From Pseudomonadota bacterium (lineage in GTDB: Bacteria; Pseudomonadota; Gammaproteobacteria; Acidithiobacillales; Acidithiobacillaceae), in contig JAKAFG010000012.1 of NCBI GenBank assembly GCA_021818125.1, forward strand, positions 1 through 18,349: a stretch of DNA of 18,349 bases, written 5' to 3'. Position numbers and translations under genes: made by a program. A model generated the notes under the pieces. The model ran no database searches and was not told the DNA's origin. It was given only the letters and a program-made list of their open reading frames with translations. Positions 7,977 to 15,279 of the stretch are shown one piece after another (the first letter of the stretch is position 1; each line of letters opens with the position of its first letter).

Positions 7977-9395
7977 ATGAACACAAGTAACTATGACATC
8001 ACGATTATCGGTAGCGGCCCAGGTGGCTATCGCGCGGCGGTACTCGCCGCTCTGCGTGGCAAAAAAGCCGCAATCGTCGAGAAACAGACCTGGGGTGGCA
8101 CCTGCCTGAATCGCGGTTGCGTCCCCAAAAAGGACTGGCATGAGACGGCAAAGTGGATCGAGCAAAGTCGTCACTTCGAAAAGCGGGGTGTTGTGGGTTC
8201 GGCGCTCACCGGAGATATGGCGCAAGCCTGGCAGCACCAGCATCAGGTGGTCGAGACGGTGCGCACCAGCTATGTGGATTATCTGAAACGTCTCGGCGTG
8301 CATCTCTATGATGGCACTGGCCGCTTCCTGGATCCGCAGCGTATTCAAATCCAAGGCGCGGAGGGCCTGACGGAAATCCATACGGAAACCAGCATCATCG
8401 CCACCGGCTCCACGCCTTCGTTGCCCACGGGGATTGCCGCCGTGCCTGGCAAGGTACTAACCAGCGATATGCTCTATGACGATGGCGTCCCCAGCGGGGA
8501 TCGGGTAATCCTGGTGGGCGGCGGGGTCATCGGCACCGAGTTCGCGTATATTTTTACCCAACTCGGCAAACAGGTGGAATGGCTGGTGCACTCCCCTTCT
8601 CTCGCTCATACCCATTATTCACCACAGGCCAAGGATACGCTCAAAGCGGCGCTGGCGGCGTTGAATATTCATCCACAGGCCGGATTCAAGATCGCCCACA
8701 TTGAGACAGCGATTGATGGAGTGACGGTCCTCAGTGACCAGGGGAAGTCGGTCCAGGGCGATTGGCTGCTGCTCGCTACCGGGCGCCATGCCTTTACGGA
8801 GGGATTGGGACTGGAAAACACCGGCGTCACCCTGGATGATCGCGGATTTGTACAGACCAACACCATGCTGGAGACGGAAGAGCCCGGCATTTATGCCATT
8901 GGCGATGCGGTCGGCCCGATCATGAATGCCAATCAGGCCCTCAGTGATGCCCAGATAGTCATCCACAATCTGCTCAGCGAAGAAAAGCAGGAACGCGATC
9001 CGCTCTGGGTGCCGGAACTGGTTTACTCGGCAGTGGAACTGGCGCGTATCGGCATGAATGATGATGCGGCCGAAGACCAAGGCTTTGAACCAGCGGTGGG
9101 TTTCGCCGCTTTTGAGACTTCACCGCGCGCGCTGGGGCAGGACGATAGCGCGGGCTTCGTCCGCTTGTTGGCGGACATGGATAGCGGCGAATTGCTCGGC
9201 GGTGAAATCGTCGGCCGCGATGCTGGCGAACTGATTCATCTGCTCGCGAGCAGTGGCAGCCGCGATGAGGCCCTGCGTAAGATTGTCGAAACCCGCGTCA
9301 ACCACCCCTCGCGCGCGGAGGAGCTGGTGAACGCCACCGAAACGCTAGCGGCACGGTGGGGTCTGGAGGAGCAGATTTTTGGGGCGACAGATTAA
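7977..9395 (+). CDS. Dihydrolipoamide dehydrogenase-like FAD disulfide oxidoreductase
   Basis: A 472-aa flavoprotein of the class I pyridine nucleotide-disulfide reductase family. The FAD-binding GSGPGGYRAA lies at 12-21. The redox disulfide is Cys43/Cys48 in GGTCLNRGCVPKK. A second Rossmann motif, GGGVIGTEFA, binds NAD(P)H. The YAIGDAVG motif contacts FAD, and near the C-terminus HPSRAE supplies the catalytic His-Glu pair in Lpd spacing. The ATG at 7977 is preferred to upstream in-frame starts because AAAGAGGG precedes it and the Rossmann motif begins at once. CVPKK recalls glutathione reductase more than Lpd (CIPSK), and the usual AHKAxxEG segment reads NANQALSDA. The gene stands alone, without E1 or E2 subunits, so the true substrate is open. 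Its TAA overlaps the convergent esterase stop by 4 bp. Confidence 0.85.
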   Translation: MNTSNYDITIIGSGPGGYRAAVLAALRGKKAAIVEKQTWGGTCLNRGCVPKKDWHETAKWIEQSRHFEKRGVVGSALTGDMAQAWQHQHQVVETVRTSYVDYLKRLGVHLYDGTGRFLDPQRIQIQGAEGLTEIHTETSIIATGSTPSLPTGIAAVPGKVLTSDMLYDDGVPSGDRVILVGGGVIGTEFAYIFTQLGKQVEWLVHSPSLAHTHYSPQAKDTLKAALAALNIHPQAGFKIAHIETAIDGVTVLSDQGKSVQGDWLLLATGRHAFTEGLGLENTGVTLDDRGFVQTNTMLETEEPGIYAIGDAVGPIMNANQALSDAQIVIHNLLSEEKQERDPLWVPELVYSAVELARIGMNDDAAEDQGFEPAVGFAAFETSPRALGQDDSAGFVRLLADMDSGELLGGEIVGRDAGELIHLLASSGSRDEALRKIVETRVNHPSRAEELVNATETLAARWGLEEQIFGATD

Positions 9396-10057
9396 CCGAG
9401 GGTATCGAGGGTATATAGAAAGGCGCGCAAATCCAGCAGTTCGTCTTCACAAAGCGTGTGGTCCATGGGGTAGTGGTGTGTGCTTACCGCATAACCCAAT
9501 GGCTCCATAATCTGCTGGGCAATCTCCATATAAGAAAAGGGCAAAACGGCATCCTGTTTCCCGTGCGCCCAGAATATCGGCGGTGACTTGGCCGTGGCGG
9601 CTGGCAGATGGGTGCGCGACGGCAGGTAGGCACTGAGGGCAAGCACCGCCTTGGTCGCGTAACTGACATGCAACGCGGTGTAGAGCGACATGGCGCCGCC
9701 CTGCGAAAATCCACCGAGAATGATGGACGATCCCTTACCAGCCTCATGATCCAGCAGTGCGCTGAGTCGCCTGGCCATGCCTTGTAATCCTTCCACATCT
9801 TCTGCGGAATGACTGTCGAGACCATAAATGTCATACCAGGCCCGCACCGGTCTGCCCCCGTTGATGCGCACCGGGCGCACCGGCGCATTGGGAAATATCC
9901 AGCGGAAGCGACCTTCCGGGTCTACAAAATCCGCCACCCCTACGAGGTCTTCCATAGAGGCTCCAAGGCCATGCAGGAGCACAACGCAAGGGGCGTCCAC
10001 GTCACGACCGGGGCGCGTCAGCAGCCCCTCCGGCCAGAGATCATGAATCAACGGCAT
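9392..10057 (-). CDS. Carboxylesterase/phospholipase-family serine hydrolase (YpfH-like)
   Basis: A 221-aa alpha/beta hydrolase. The oxyanion-hole motif is LLHGLGAS at 27-34. The nucleophile is Ser118 in GFSQGGA. The triad is completed by Asp169 (HGKQDAVLP) and His200 (YPMDHT). The order, spacing and length fit the carboxylesterase/lysophospholipase family (YpfH, PA3859), cytosolic hydrolases acting on acyl esters of varied chain length. An in-frame ATG at 10081 would add 8 residues. I prefer 10057 because a GGAG lies about 11 nt upstream of it, although spacing is long. The gene overlaps the 3' end of the sigma54 activator gene by 17 bp on the same strand, so the two are probably cotranscribed and translationally coupled. 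That raises a possible but unproven link to reactive-sulfur control. Confidence 0.86.
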   Translation of the reverse strand: MPLIHDLWPEGLLTRPGRDVDAPCVVLLHGLGASMEDLVGVADFVDPEGRFRWIFPNAPVRPVRINGGRPVRAWYDIYGLDSHSAEDVEGLQGMARRLSALLDHEAGKGSSIILGGFSQGGAMSLYTALHVSYATKAVLALSAYLPSRTHLPAATAKSPPIFWAHGKQDAVLPFSYMEIAQQIMEPLGYAVSTHHYPMDHTLCEDELLDLRAFLYTLDTLG

Positions 10058-11399
10058 GCTCGTTATTGCTCCGCAGTGCATCTAACTTACGATATAAGGT
10101 ACGTTCGCTTACGCCCAGACGCTGCGCCAGGCTGCGGCGATCCCCGCCGTGACTTCCCCGCGCCCAGCGCAGATATTGCTCTTCCAGTTCCGCCAGCGGA
10201 ATAATTTCTTCAACGCCTGGTACGGAGGACTGCCTGGCAGACTCAGCGTTTGCCAGGCTGAGTTTCTGCTCTGGCAGACGCTGAAGGTTTGCGGGCAGGT
10301 GCTCGGGGAGAATCCAGACATCATCAGCCAACAGTGCGGCACGCTCAAGAATATTGCGCAATTCACGAATATTACCAGGATAATCATAGCATCGCAGCAG
10401 ATCCAGCGCGTCCGCATGAAGATGCAGGCCCTTGGCCACCGGCAATCGCTGCAAAATGGCTTCCGCCAGCGGCGGTATATCCTCCAGGCGCTCACGTAAC
10501 GCAGGCAACATGATAGGAAAGGTATTCAAACGATAATACAGATCCTGCCGGAACCGATCCTCCGCGACCATTCTCTCCAATGGGCGGTGGGTAGCCGAGA
10601 CCAGGCGGAACTGCGAGCGAATCGGCTCCACGCCCCCCACTCGCCGGAAATGGCCCGTTTCCAGCAGGCGCAGGAGTTTTACCTGCAAGCTGAGGGGAAT
10701 ATCGCCGACTTCATCCAGAAAAAGGGTGCCACTATTAGCCGCTTCTACCAAACCAATTTTGCGCGAATGCGCGCCAGTAAATGCCCCTTTCTCATAGCCG
10801 AAGAGCTCACTCTCAAAGAGGGTTTCGGGCAATCCCGAGCAATCCACCGCCACAAAAGGCCCGTTGCGAACACGGCTAGCCTGATGCACGGCCGCGGCAG
10901 CCAGCTCCTTACCCGTCCCGGACTCCCCGAGCAGCAATACGGCAGCCTCACTGGGGGCCGCCCGTCGGATAAGCGTGGTAACGTCCCGCCAGGCGGAGGA
11001 GTTGCCGACCATGACTGGGGCGGATTGCACAGCCGACTGCGGCATGAGGACCAAAAGTTCGAGAAAATACACGACCTCAGCGTTATCGTTGCGGATGGGG
11101 TACAGATCAATTTGGGCGTTTCCGGAGGTACTGCCATGCACCACATGCTGGTCGGTACCAGAACGCTGACACACGTCGAGGGGGCAGTGGTTACCCCCCT
11201 GACGACACGTGTAGCCGGCCTCCGCCATGATCTCGTAACAGAGCCGCCCCTGTAAGGGCTTGCCATCACCGAAGACCCGCCGGTAGGCCTGATTGGCGGC
11301 AAGGACCGTGTAATCTGCGCAAAGCAATACCGCCGGAGTGCTAAAACAGTCTAACAGCGATGTCATTTCCGGTCGTAACTGCTTGAGTAAATCCGTCAT
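10041..11399 (-). CDS. FisR-like sigma54-dependent activator with Cys-rich PAS-type sensor
   Basis: A 452-aa bacterial enhancer-binding protein. Residues 1-120 form a PAS-like sensor with Cys54, Cys65, Cys72 and Cys77. Residues 128-370 form the AAA+ domain, with Walker A GESGTGKE at 158-165, the sigma54-contacting GAFTGA loop at 205-210, Walker B TLFLDE at 225-230 and the FRQDLYYRLN arginine-finger region. A Fis-type helix-turn-helix lies at about 421-440 (RRSLAQRLGVSERTLYRKL). The 11- and 7-residue cysteine spacings match, as I remember it, the sulfane-sulfur-sensing cysteines of Cupriavidus FisR (C53, C64, C71). The ATG at 11399 is chosen because GAGGGAGGGGG lies just upstream; the ATG at 11423 would put that SD inside the gene. 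It is divergent from an operon with a sigma54 promoter, its likely target. There is no receiver domain, so it is probably a one-component sensor. Confidence 0.87.
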   Translation of the reverse strand: MTDLLKQLRPEMTSLLDCFSTPAVLLCADYTVLAANQAYRRVFGDGKPLQGRLCYEIMAEAGYTCRQGGNHCPLDVCQRSGTDQHVVHGSTSGNAQIDLYPIRNDNAEVVYFLELLVLMPQSAVQSAPVMVGNSSAWRDVTTLIRRAAPSEAAVLLLGESGTGKELAAAAVHQASRVRNGPFVAVDCSGLPETLFESELFGYEKGAFTGAHSRKIGLVEAANSGTLFLDEVGDIPLSLQVKLLRLLETGHFRRVGGVEPIRSQFRLVSATHRPLERMVAEDRFRQDLYYRLNTFPIMLPALRERLEDIPPLAEAILQRLPVAKGLHLHADALDLLRCYDYPGNIRELRNILERAALLADDVWILPEHLPANLQRLPEQKLSLANAESARQSSVPGVEEIIPLAELEEQYLRWARGSHGGDRRSLAQRLGVSERTLYRKLDALRSNNEHAVDS

Positions 11400-11468
11400 G
11401 CCCCCTCCCTCATTGCACACCACACGCCGGACCCGCTATCCGCATAATGAGCGCACCCCCCTCGCGTA

Positions 11469-11495
11469 TGCCAATTATAGCAGCATCTGCCAATT
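11469..11495. repeat. Pair of TGCCAATT direct repeats, operator-like
   Basis: Two identical 8-mers at 11469-11476 and 11488-11495, 19 bp apart (about two helical turns). One overlaps the activator's -10 box and the other lies just upstream of it. The placement suggests an autoregulatory operator, but this is inference. Confidence 0.4.
11474..11482 (-). promoter_or_regulatory. Extended -10 promoter of the sigma54 activator gene
   Basis: On the minus strand this reads TGCTATAAT, a perfect extended -10. The predicted transcript start near 11467 gives a leader of about 68 nt before the ATG at 11399. No good -35 is seen, as is common for extended -10 promoters. One copy of the TGCCAATT repeat overlaps it. 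Confidence 0.6.
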
Positions 11496-11501
11496 CGTAT
11501 A

Positions 11502-11515
11502 TGTCATTTTTGACA
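11502..11515. promoter_or_regulatory. Palindrome TGTCA-N4-TGACA, candidate enhancer for the activator
   Basis: A perfect inverted repeat with a T4 spacer. Its centre lies about 159 bp upstream of the predicted sigma54 start, within the usual range for upstream activator sites, and about 40 bp upstream of the activator's own predicted start. It could serve both promoters. Confidence 0.45.
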
Positions 11516-11641
11516 GTCATACCGAAGTCCAGACAGCTCTCGAGCCAGGGCGGCGCTGAAAAATCTCCAAAGAAAAATATAACATTTTGTTTGTTATTGC
11601 ATTATAAAAAAATGCCCTGTCTGCAACACAACATAAAATAA

Positions 11642-11657
11642 TGGTACAGCGATTGCT
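11642..11657 (+). promoter_or_regulatory. Sigma54 (-24/-12) promoter of the bd-oxidase operon
   Basis: The sequence is TGGTAC, 5 nt, TTGCT, against the consensus TGGCAC-N5-TTGCA/T. The invariant GG and GC are in exact register and only one of the six -24 bases differs. The predicted start is near 11668, giving a leader of about 29 nt before the ATG at 11697. The AT-rich stretch at 11560-11635 between it and the candidate enhancer could be a bend or IHF site. The divergent gene encodes a sigma54 activator. Confidence 0.82.
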
Positions 11658-11696
11658 AATGATCTGATGTCCATACATTCGACAGGGACGGGCGAC

Positions 11697-12431
11697 ATGA
11701 TATTCAGACAACTATGCACCCCCAAAGGCGGCCACCTGAGCTATCTGCTGGGCGACCCCGTTACGCGCGAGGCCGTCATCATCGACCCCATGCCTGCGCA
11801 TGTTGACACTCTTGAGGCATTCATGGCGGAGCGCGGCCTGAATCTGCGCTACATTTTGCAGACCCACCATGAACCCGCGCATATCACCGCCGCCACCGTC
11901 CTGAAAGAACATAGCGGCGCCCGGATCGTTGCCCATGAAAGCACGGCCGATGAACACATCGACTTGCGCCTGCGTCACGGCGATGTCCTATACTTCGGAG
12001 AAGAAAGTCTGCGGGTTCTGCACACCCCTGGGCTCAGTCCCTGCGCTGTCACCTACTGGTGGGAGGATCGCTTGTTCACCGGGATAACCTTGCTGGCCAC
12101 GGGCGCCGCGCCCTGTACCAACCAAAACGATCTGCAAACCCTGTATCACAGCATTACCCACCGTTTACTCAGTTTCCCGGGGGAAACTCTGATCTATCCC
12201 GGCCAAGAAAGCAAAGGTCGGCGTCTCACCAGCATCGAAGAACTCCGCCGCAAAGACAACTGGTTCAACAATCAACGGGGCAAGCGCGCTTTTTTACGCA
12301 GTTGTGCGCTATTGTTACCGGAGAAGGCACTAGTAGAAATAGCTAGTATAAATGATGTAAACGAAGTTGTGGCACAGAAAGAAGATGTGCACCATTACAT
12401 GCCCGGTCGGAACATTCCGGCTTCTTTGTAG
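11697..12431 (+). CDS. ETHE1-like metallo-beta-lactamase-fold protein with degenerate metal site
   Basis: A 244-aa protein with the layout of ETHE1/persulfide dioxygenases and related MBL-fold hydrolases: MIFRQL start, YLLGDPVTREAVIIDP at 16-31, FTG at 127-129 and TLYHSI at 148-153. The metal site is mostly gone. The canonical THxHADH is THHEPAH here (56-62), so only the first and last His remain. TPGH is TPGLSPC with Leu113, FTGD is FTGI with Ile130, and YPGHD is YPGQE with Gln170. By homology the iron ligands equivalent to ETHE1 H135 and D154 are Leu and Ile. I expect a non-catalytic pseudoenzyme. An in-frame ATG at 11667 falls at the predicted transcript start, so the ATG at 11697, behind CAGGGACGGG, is used. 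The stop codon abuts the cydA SD, indicating translational coupling. Confidence 0.87.
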   Translation: MIFRQLCTPKGGHLSYLLGDPVTREAVIIDPMPAHVDTLEAFMAERGLNLRYILQTHHEPAHITAATVLKEHSGARIVAHESTADEHIDLRLRHGDVLYFGEESLRVLHTPGLSPCAVTYWWEDRLFTGITLLATGAAPCTNQNDLQTLYHSITHRLLSFPGETLIYPGQESKGRRLTSIEELRRKDNWFNNQRGKRAFLRSCALLLPEKALVEIASINDVNEVVAQKEDVHHYMPGRNIPASL

Positions 12432-12441
12432 GAGGAAATTC

Positions 12442-14076
12442 ATGGACATGTTGATCAATCCCACGGTGGTGGAGCTATCGCGCCTGCAATTCGCGCTGAC
12501 CGCTCTCTACCATTTCTTATTCGTCCCTCTCACCCTTGGTATGACCTTTATTCTGGCCACCATGGAAACGGTGTATGTCATCACCGGTAAACCGATTTAC
12601 AAAGAAATGACCCAGTTCTGGGGTAAACTCTTCGGCATTAACTTTGCCCTGGGTGTCGCCACTGGTCTGACTATGGAGTTTGAATTCGGGACCAACTGGT
12701 CCATGTATTCTCACTTCGTGGGCGATATTTTCGGCACCCCGCTGGCCATTGAAGGGCTGATGGCCTTCTTCATGGAATCCACCTTTGTCGGTGTGATGTT
12801 CTTTGGCTGGGAGCGAATGAGCCGTAAGGCGCACCTCGTGGTCACCTATCTGGTTGCCCTGGGTTCCAACCTTTCTGCATTGTGGATTCTGATTGCCAAC
12901 GGCTTTATGCAGGACCCGCGCGGCGGCACTTTTGATCCCAATACCATGCGGATGCAATTTTCCAGCTTTATTGAACTGATCTTCAACCCCGATGCGCAGG
13001 CCAAGTTCGTCCACACCTCCATCGCAGGTTTTGTGACCGGCTCCATGTTCGTCATGGGCATCAGCGCTTATTATCTGTTGACCAACAAGCGGAAGGATAT
13101 AGCGCTGCGCTCCTTCCGTATCGCCGCCCTGTTCGGCGTGATTTCCAGCATCGGCGTAATTACGCTGGGTGATGCCCTGGGCTACATTGACGGCCAGAAA
13201 CAACCCACCAAGCTGGCGGCCATGGAAGCCATCTGGAACACGGACTACAATACCGTCTCCGCTTCCTGGAACCTTATCGCCATCCCCAGCCGGGCCGAGC
13301 AGAAGAACGTTTTCGCGGTTTCCATCCCGTATATACTTACGCCACTGCTGACCCACTCCGAAACCACGGTGATTCCGGGCATCATCCAGTTGGAACAAGA
13401 AGCCAAGCCGAAAATCGTGAATGGCATCAAGGCCATGATCGCTCTCAAGGAATATAACGCAGACCACAGCAACACCCAGGCTCTGACGACTTTCAAACAG
13501 TATGAGAATGACATGGGCTATGGTTTCCTGGCCATGCAATTTGCGCCTGATCAGGACCTCAAGAAGATCAACGCCACTAATCTGCCCAGTGTTCTGGACA
13601 AGACCGCAAAGGACACTATCCCCAATGTCTGGGTGGAATTTTGGTCCTTCCGCCTGATGGTGGCTGCAGGCTTTTTCATGCTGGCACTGTTCGCTTTCGC
13701 CGCCTACTTCAGCCTGAAGAATGAGATTGAAAAGCACCCCGGTCTGCTCAAGCTGGCCATGTGGAGCATTTCGCTGCCTTGGGTGGCCGTGGAGTTCGGT
13801 TGGATCACCGCTGAAAATGGTCGTCAGCCCTGGTCCGTATTCGGCTGGCTGCCCACCTTCGTCTCTGCTTCCACCCACAGCGTTGGCTACATGGTGTTCT
13901 CACTGATCGGGTTCACTTTGTTGTACAGCTCTTTCATCGCTGCGGAGCTTTACCTCATGTTCAAATACGCCCGTCTGGGTCCGCAGGAAGATCATCACGG
14001 TCATGGCGCCGAGCCTGCAGGTGGTGGTATGGCCGGACAGCCGACATTCGCCAAGCTCAGCATGGATCGCAAGTAA
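12442..14076 (+). CDS. cydA: Cytochrome bd quinol oxidase subunit I
   Basis: A 544-aa membrane protein that oxidises quinol and reduces oxygen to water. Haem ligands are in place: His24 in LTALYHF (E. coli H19, b595), His191 in KFVHT (E. coli H186, b558) and the Met of FRLMVAAGF (E. coli M393, b558). Glu104 and Glu112 (GTPLAIEGLMAFFMEST) correspond to E. coli E99 and E107 of the proton path. GRQPW is present near the C-terminal helices. The long Q-loop between SRAEQKNVFA and GYGFLAMQF makes this the E. coli (long Q-loop) type rather than the short CioA type. The ATG at 12442 follows GGAGG at 12431-12435; an upstream in-frame start would lie inside the previous gene. bd oxidases resist sulfide and cyanide inhibition better than haem-copper oxidases, which suits the proposed sulfur control. 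Confidence 0.97.
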   Translation: MDMLINPTVVELSRLQFALTALYHFLFVPLTLGMTFILATMETVYVITGKPIYKEMTQFWGKLFGINFALGVATGLTMEFEFGTNWSMYSHFVGDIFGTPLAIEGLMAFFMESTFVGVMFFGWERMSRKAHLVVTYLVALGSNLSALWILIANGFMQDPRGGTFDPNTMRMQFSSFIELIFNPDAQAKFVHTSIAGFVTGSMFVMGISAYYLLTNKRKDIALRSFRIAALFGVISSIGVITLGDALGYIDGQKQPTKLAAMEAIWNTDYNTVSASWNLIAIPSRAEQKNVFAVSIPYILTPLLTHSETTVIPGIIQLEQEAKPKIVNGIKAMIALKEYNADHSNTQALTTFKQYENDMGYGFLAMQFAPDQDLKKINATNLPSVLDKTAKDTIPNVWVEFWSFRLMVAAGFFMLALFAFAAYFSLKNEIEKHPGLLKLAMWSISLPWVAVEFGWITAENGRQPWSVFGWLPTFVSASTHSVGYMVFSLIGFTLLYSSFIAAELYLMFKYARLGPQEDHHGHGAEPAGGGMAGQPTFAKLSMDRK

Positions 14077-14094
14077 TCTCTGCGGGATGAATCA

Positions 14095-14113
14095 GGGGGG
14101 TATTTCACCCCCC
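14095..14113 (+). other. Hairpin between cydA and cydB
   Basis: Stem GGGGGGT (14095-14101), loop ATTTC, stem ACCCCCC (14107-14113), in a 57-bp gap. No U-tract follows, so it is unlikely to be a strong terminator. It may stabilise the upstream mRNA 3' end or set the CydA:CydB ratio. Confidence 0.6.
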
Positions 14114-14133
14114 GCTTGAATGGAGAACACAAT

Positions 14134-15267
14134 ATGGATGCTTATGTGGATTTAAAAGTATTCTGGTTTCTGATCCTCGGTATCCTGCTCATGGGCCTCG
14201 CCATCATGGTGGGTATGGACATGGGTGTAGGGACGCTGATGCGTTTCGTGGGCAAAACCGATGGCGAACGCCGTGAGGCCCTGAACATCGTGGGTCCTCA
14301 CTGGGATGGTAATCAGGTATGGTTCATACTAGGCGGCGGTGCGATTTTCGCTGCTTTCCCCACCCTGTACGCCACTTCTTTTTCGGTCTTTTACATCGTC
14401 ATGATTTTGCTTCTGTTCAGCATGATCATGCGGCCGGTCGCCTTTGAGTATCGCTCCAAGGTGCCCACACAGCGCTGGCGCGATTCCTGGGACTGGGTAT
14501 TTCTCCTTTCCGGTGCCCTGCCCATGATTATTTATGGTGCCGCTATGGGGAACATTCTGGAGGGTGTGGGTTTCCATTTTGGCTGGGACGGGCAGTATTA
14601 CCAGACGGAGTCTTTTATCTGGTATCTGCTGAATCCTTTTGCGATTCTCTGTGGCGTACTGTCACTGAGCCTGGCCATCTATCAGGGCGGTACCATGCTC
14701 ATGATCCGTGGTAGCGGTGCGCTGTATGACCGGGCACGGAATTACGCGAGCGTCGGTGGTCTTTTGGCACTGGTGCTCTTCGTTATCGGCGGCTTCATGG
14801 TGTCCGGCATGAAGGGTTTCCAACTGATCAGCGGTGATCCGGGCATGCCCGCCAATCCCGTCAGCGGTCAGACCGTAGAGATGGTCAAAGGGGCATGGAT
14901 GGCCAACTATTCCGCCCACCCCATTCTCTGGCTGGTACCCTTGCTGGGATTGGTCGGCATGGTTTTGGGCGTGCTCGCGCTGCGTGCCAACAAGCCCACT
15001 CTCGGCTGGTGGATGGGTGCGCTGGCCTGGATCGGTACGGTCGGGGCGGTGGGCACCTCCATGTTCCCCTTCCTGATGCCCTCCACGGACAACATCAACC
15101 AGAGCCTCACCGTCTGGAACAGTACGGGCAGTGAGTATAATCTGATCTGGATGACCATCTTCGGCCTGATTTTCCTGCCCATCATCATCAGTTACACCGC
15201 TTGGTGTTTCCGGGTGATGCGCGGCAAGGTGGCGGCACCCGACACGCAAGACGACCACGCTTATTAA
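14134..15267 (+). CDS. cydB: Cytochrome bd quinol oxidase subunit II
   Basis: A 377-aa protein, close to E. coli CydB (379). It has about eight hydrophobic helices and the family N-terminus: FWFLILGILLMG, then the GMDMGVGTL segment, and NIVGPHWDGNQVWFILGGG, whose WDGNEVW-like motif is diagnostic. CydB pairs with CydA, with which it shares an ancestral fold, and completes the oxidase. The ATG at 14134 follows GGAGA at good spacing; a TTG six codons upstream is the alternative. Fourth from last in the sigma54-driven operon, it is followed after 12 bp by the CydX-like gene, whose SD overlaps the cydB stop. Confidence 0.97.
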   Translation: MDAYVDLKVFWFLILGILLMGLAIMVGMDMGVGTLMRFVGKTDGERREALNIVGPHWDGNQVWFILGGGAIFAAFPTLYATSFSVFYIVMILLLFSMIMRPVAFEYRSKVPTQRWRDSWDWVFLLSGALPMIIYGAAMGNILEGVGFHFGWDGQYYQTESFIWYLLNPFAILCGVLSLSLAIYQGGTMLMIRGSGALYDRARNYASVGGLLALVLFVIGGFMVSGMKGFQLISGDPGMPANPVSGQTVEMVKGAWMANYSAHPILWLVPLLGLVGMVLGVLALRANKPTLGWWMGALAWIGTVGAVGTSMFPFLMPSTDNINQSLTVWNSTGSEYNLIWMTIFGLIFLPIIISYTAWCFRVMRGKVAAPDTQDDHAY

Positions 15268-15279
15268 GGAGAGGCTGAC

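Noticed and set aside
7806..8381. 191-aa minus-strand frame overlapping the Lpd-like gene start
   Set aside because: Most of it is antisense to the FAD-binding region of a clear flavoprotein; no family resemblance.
12517..13878. 453-aa open frame antisense to cydA
   Set aside because: It mirrors a strongly conserved gene, has low-complexity His/Gly/Asp-rich composition typical of antisense reading, and has no recognisable domain.
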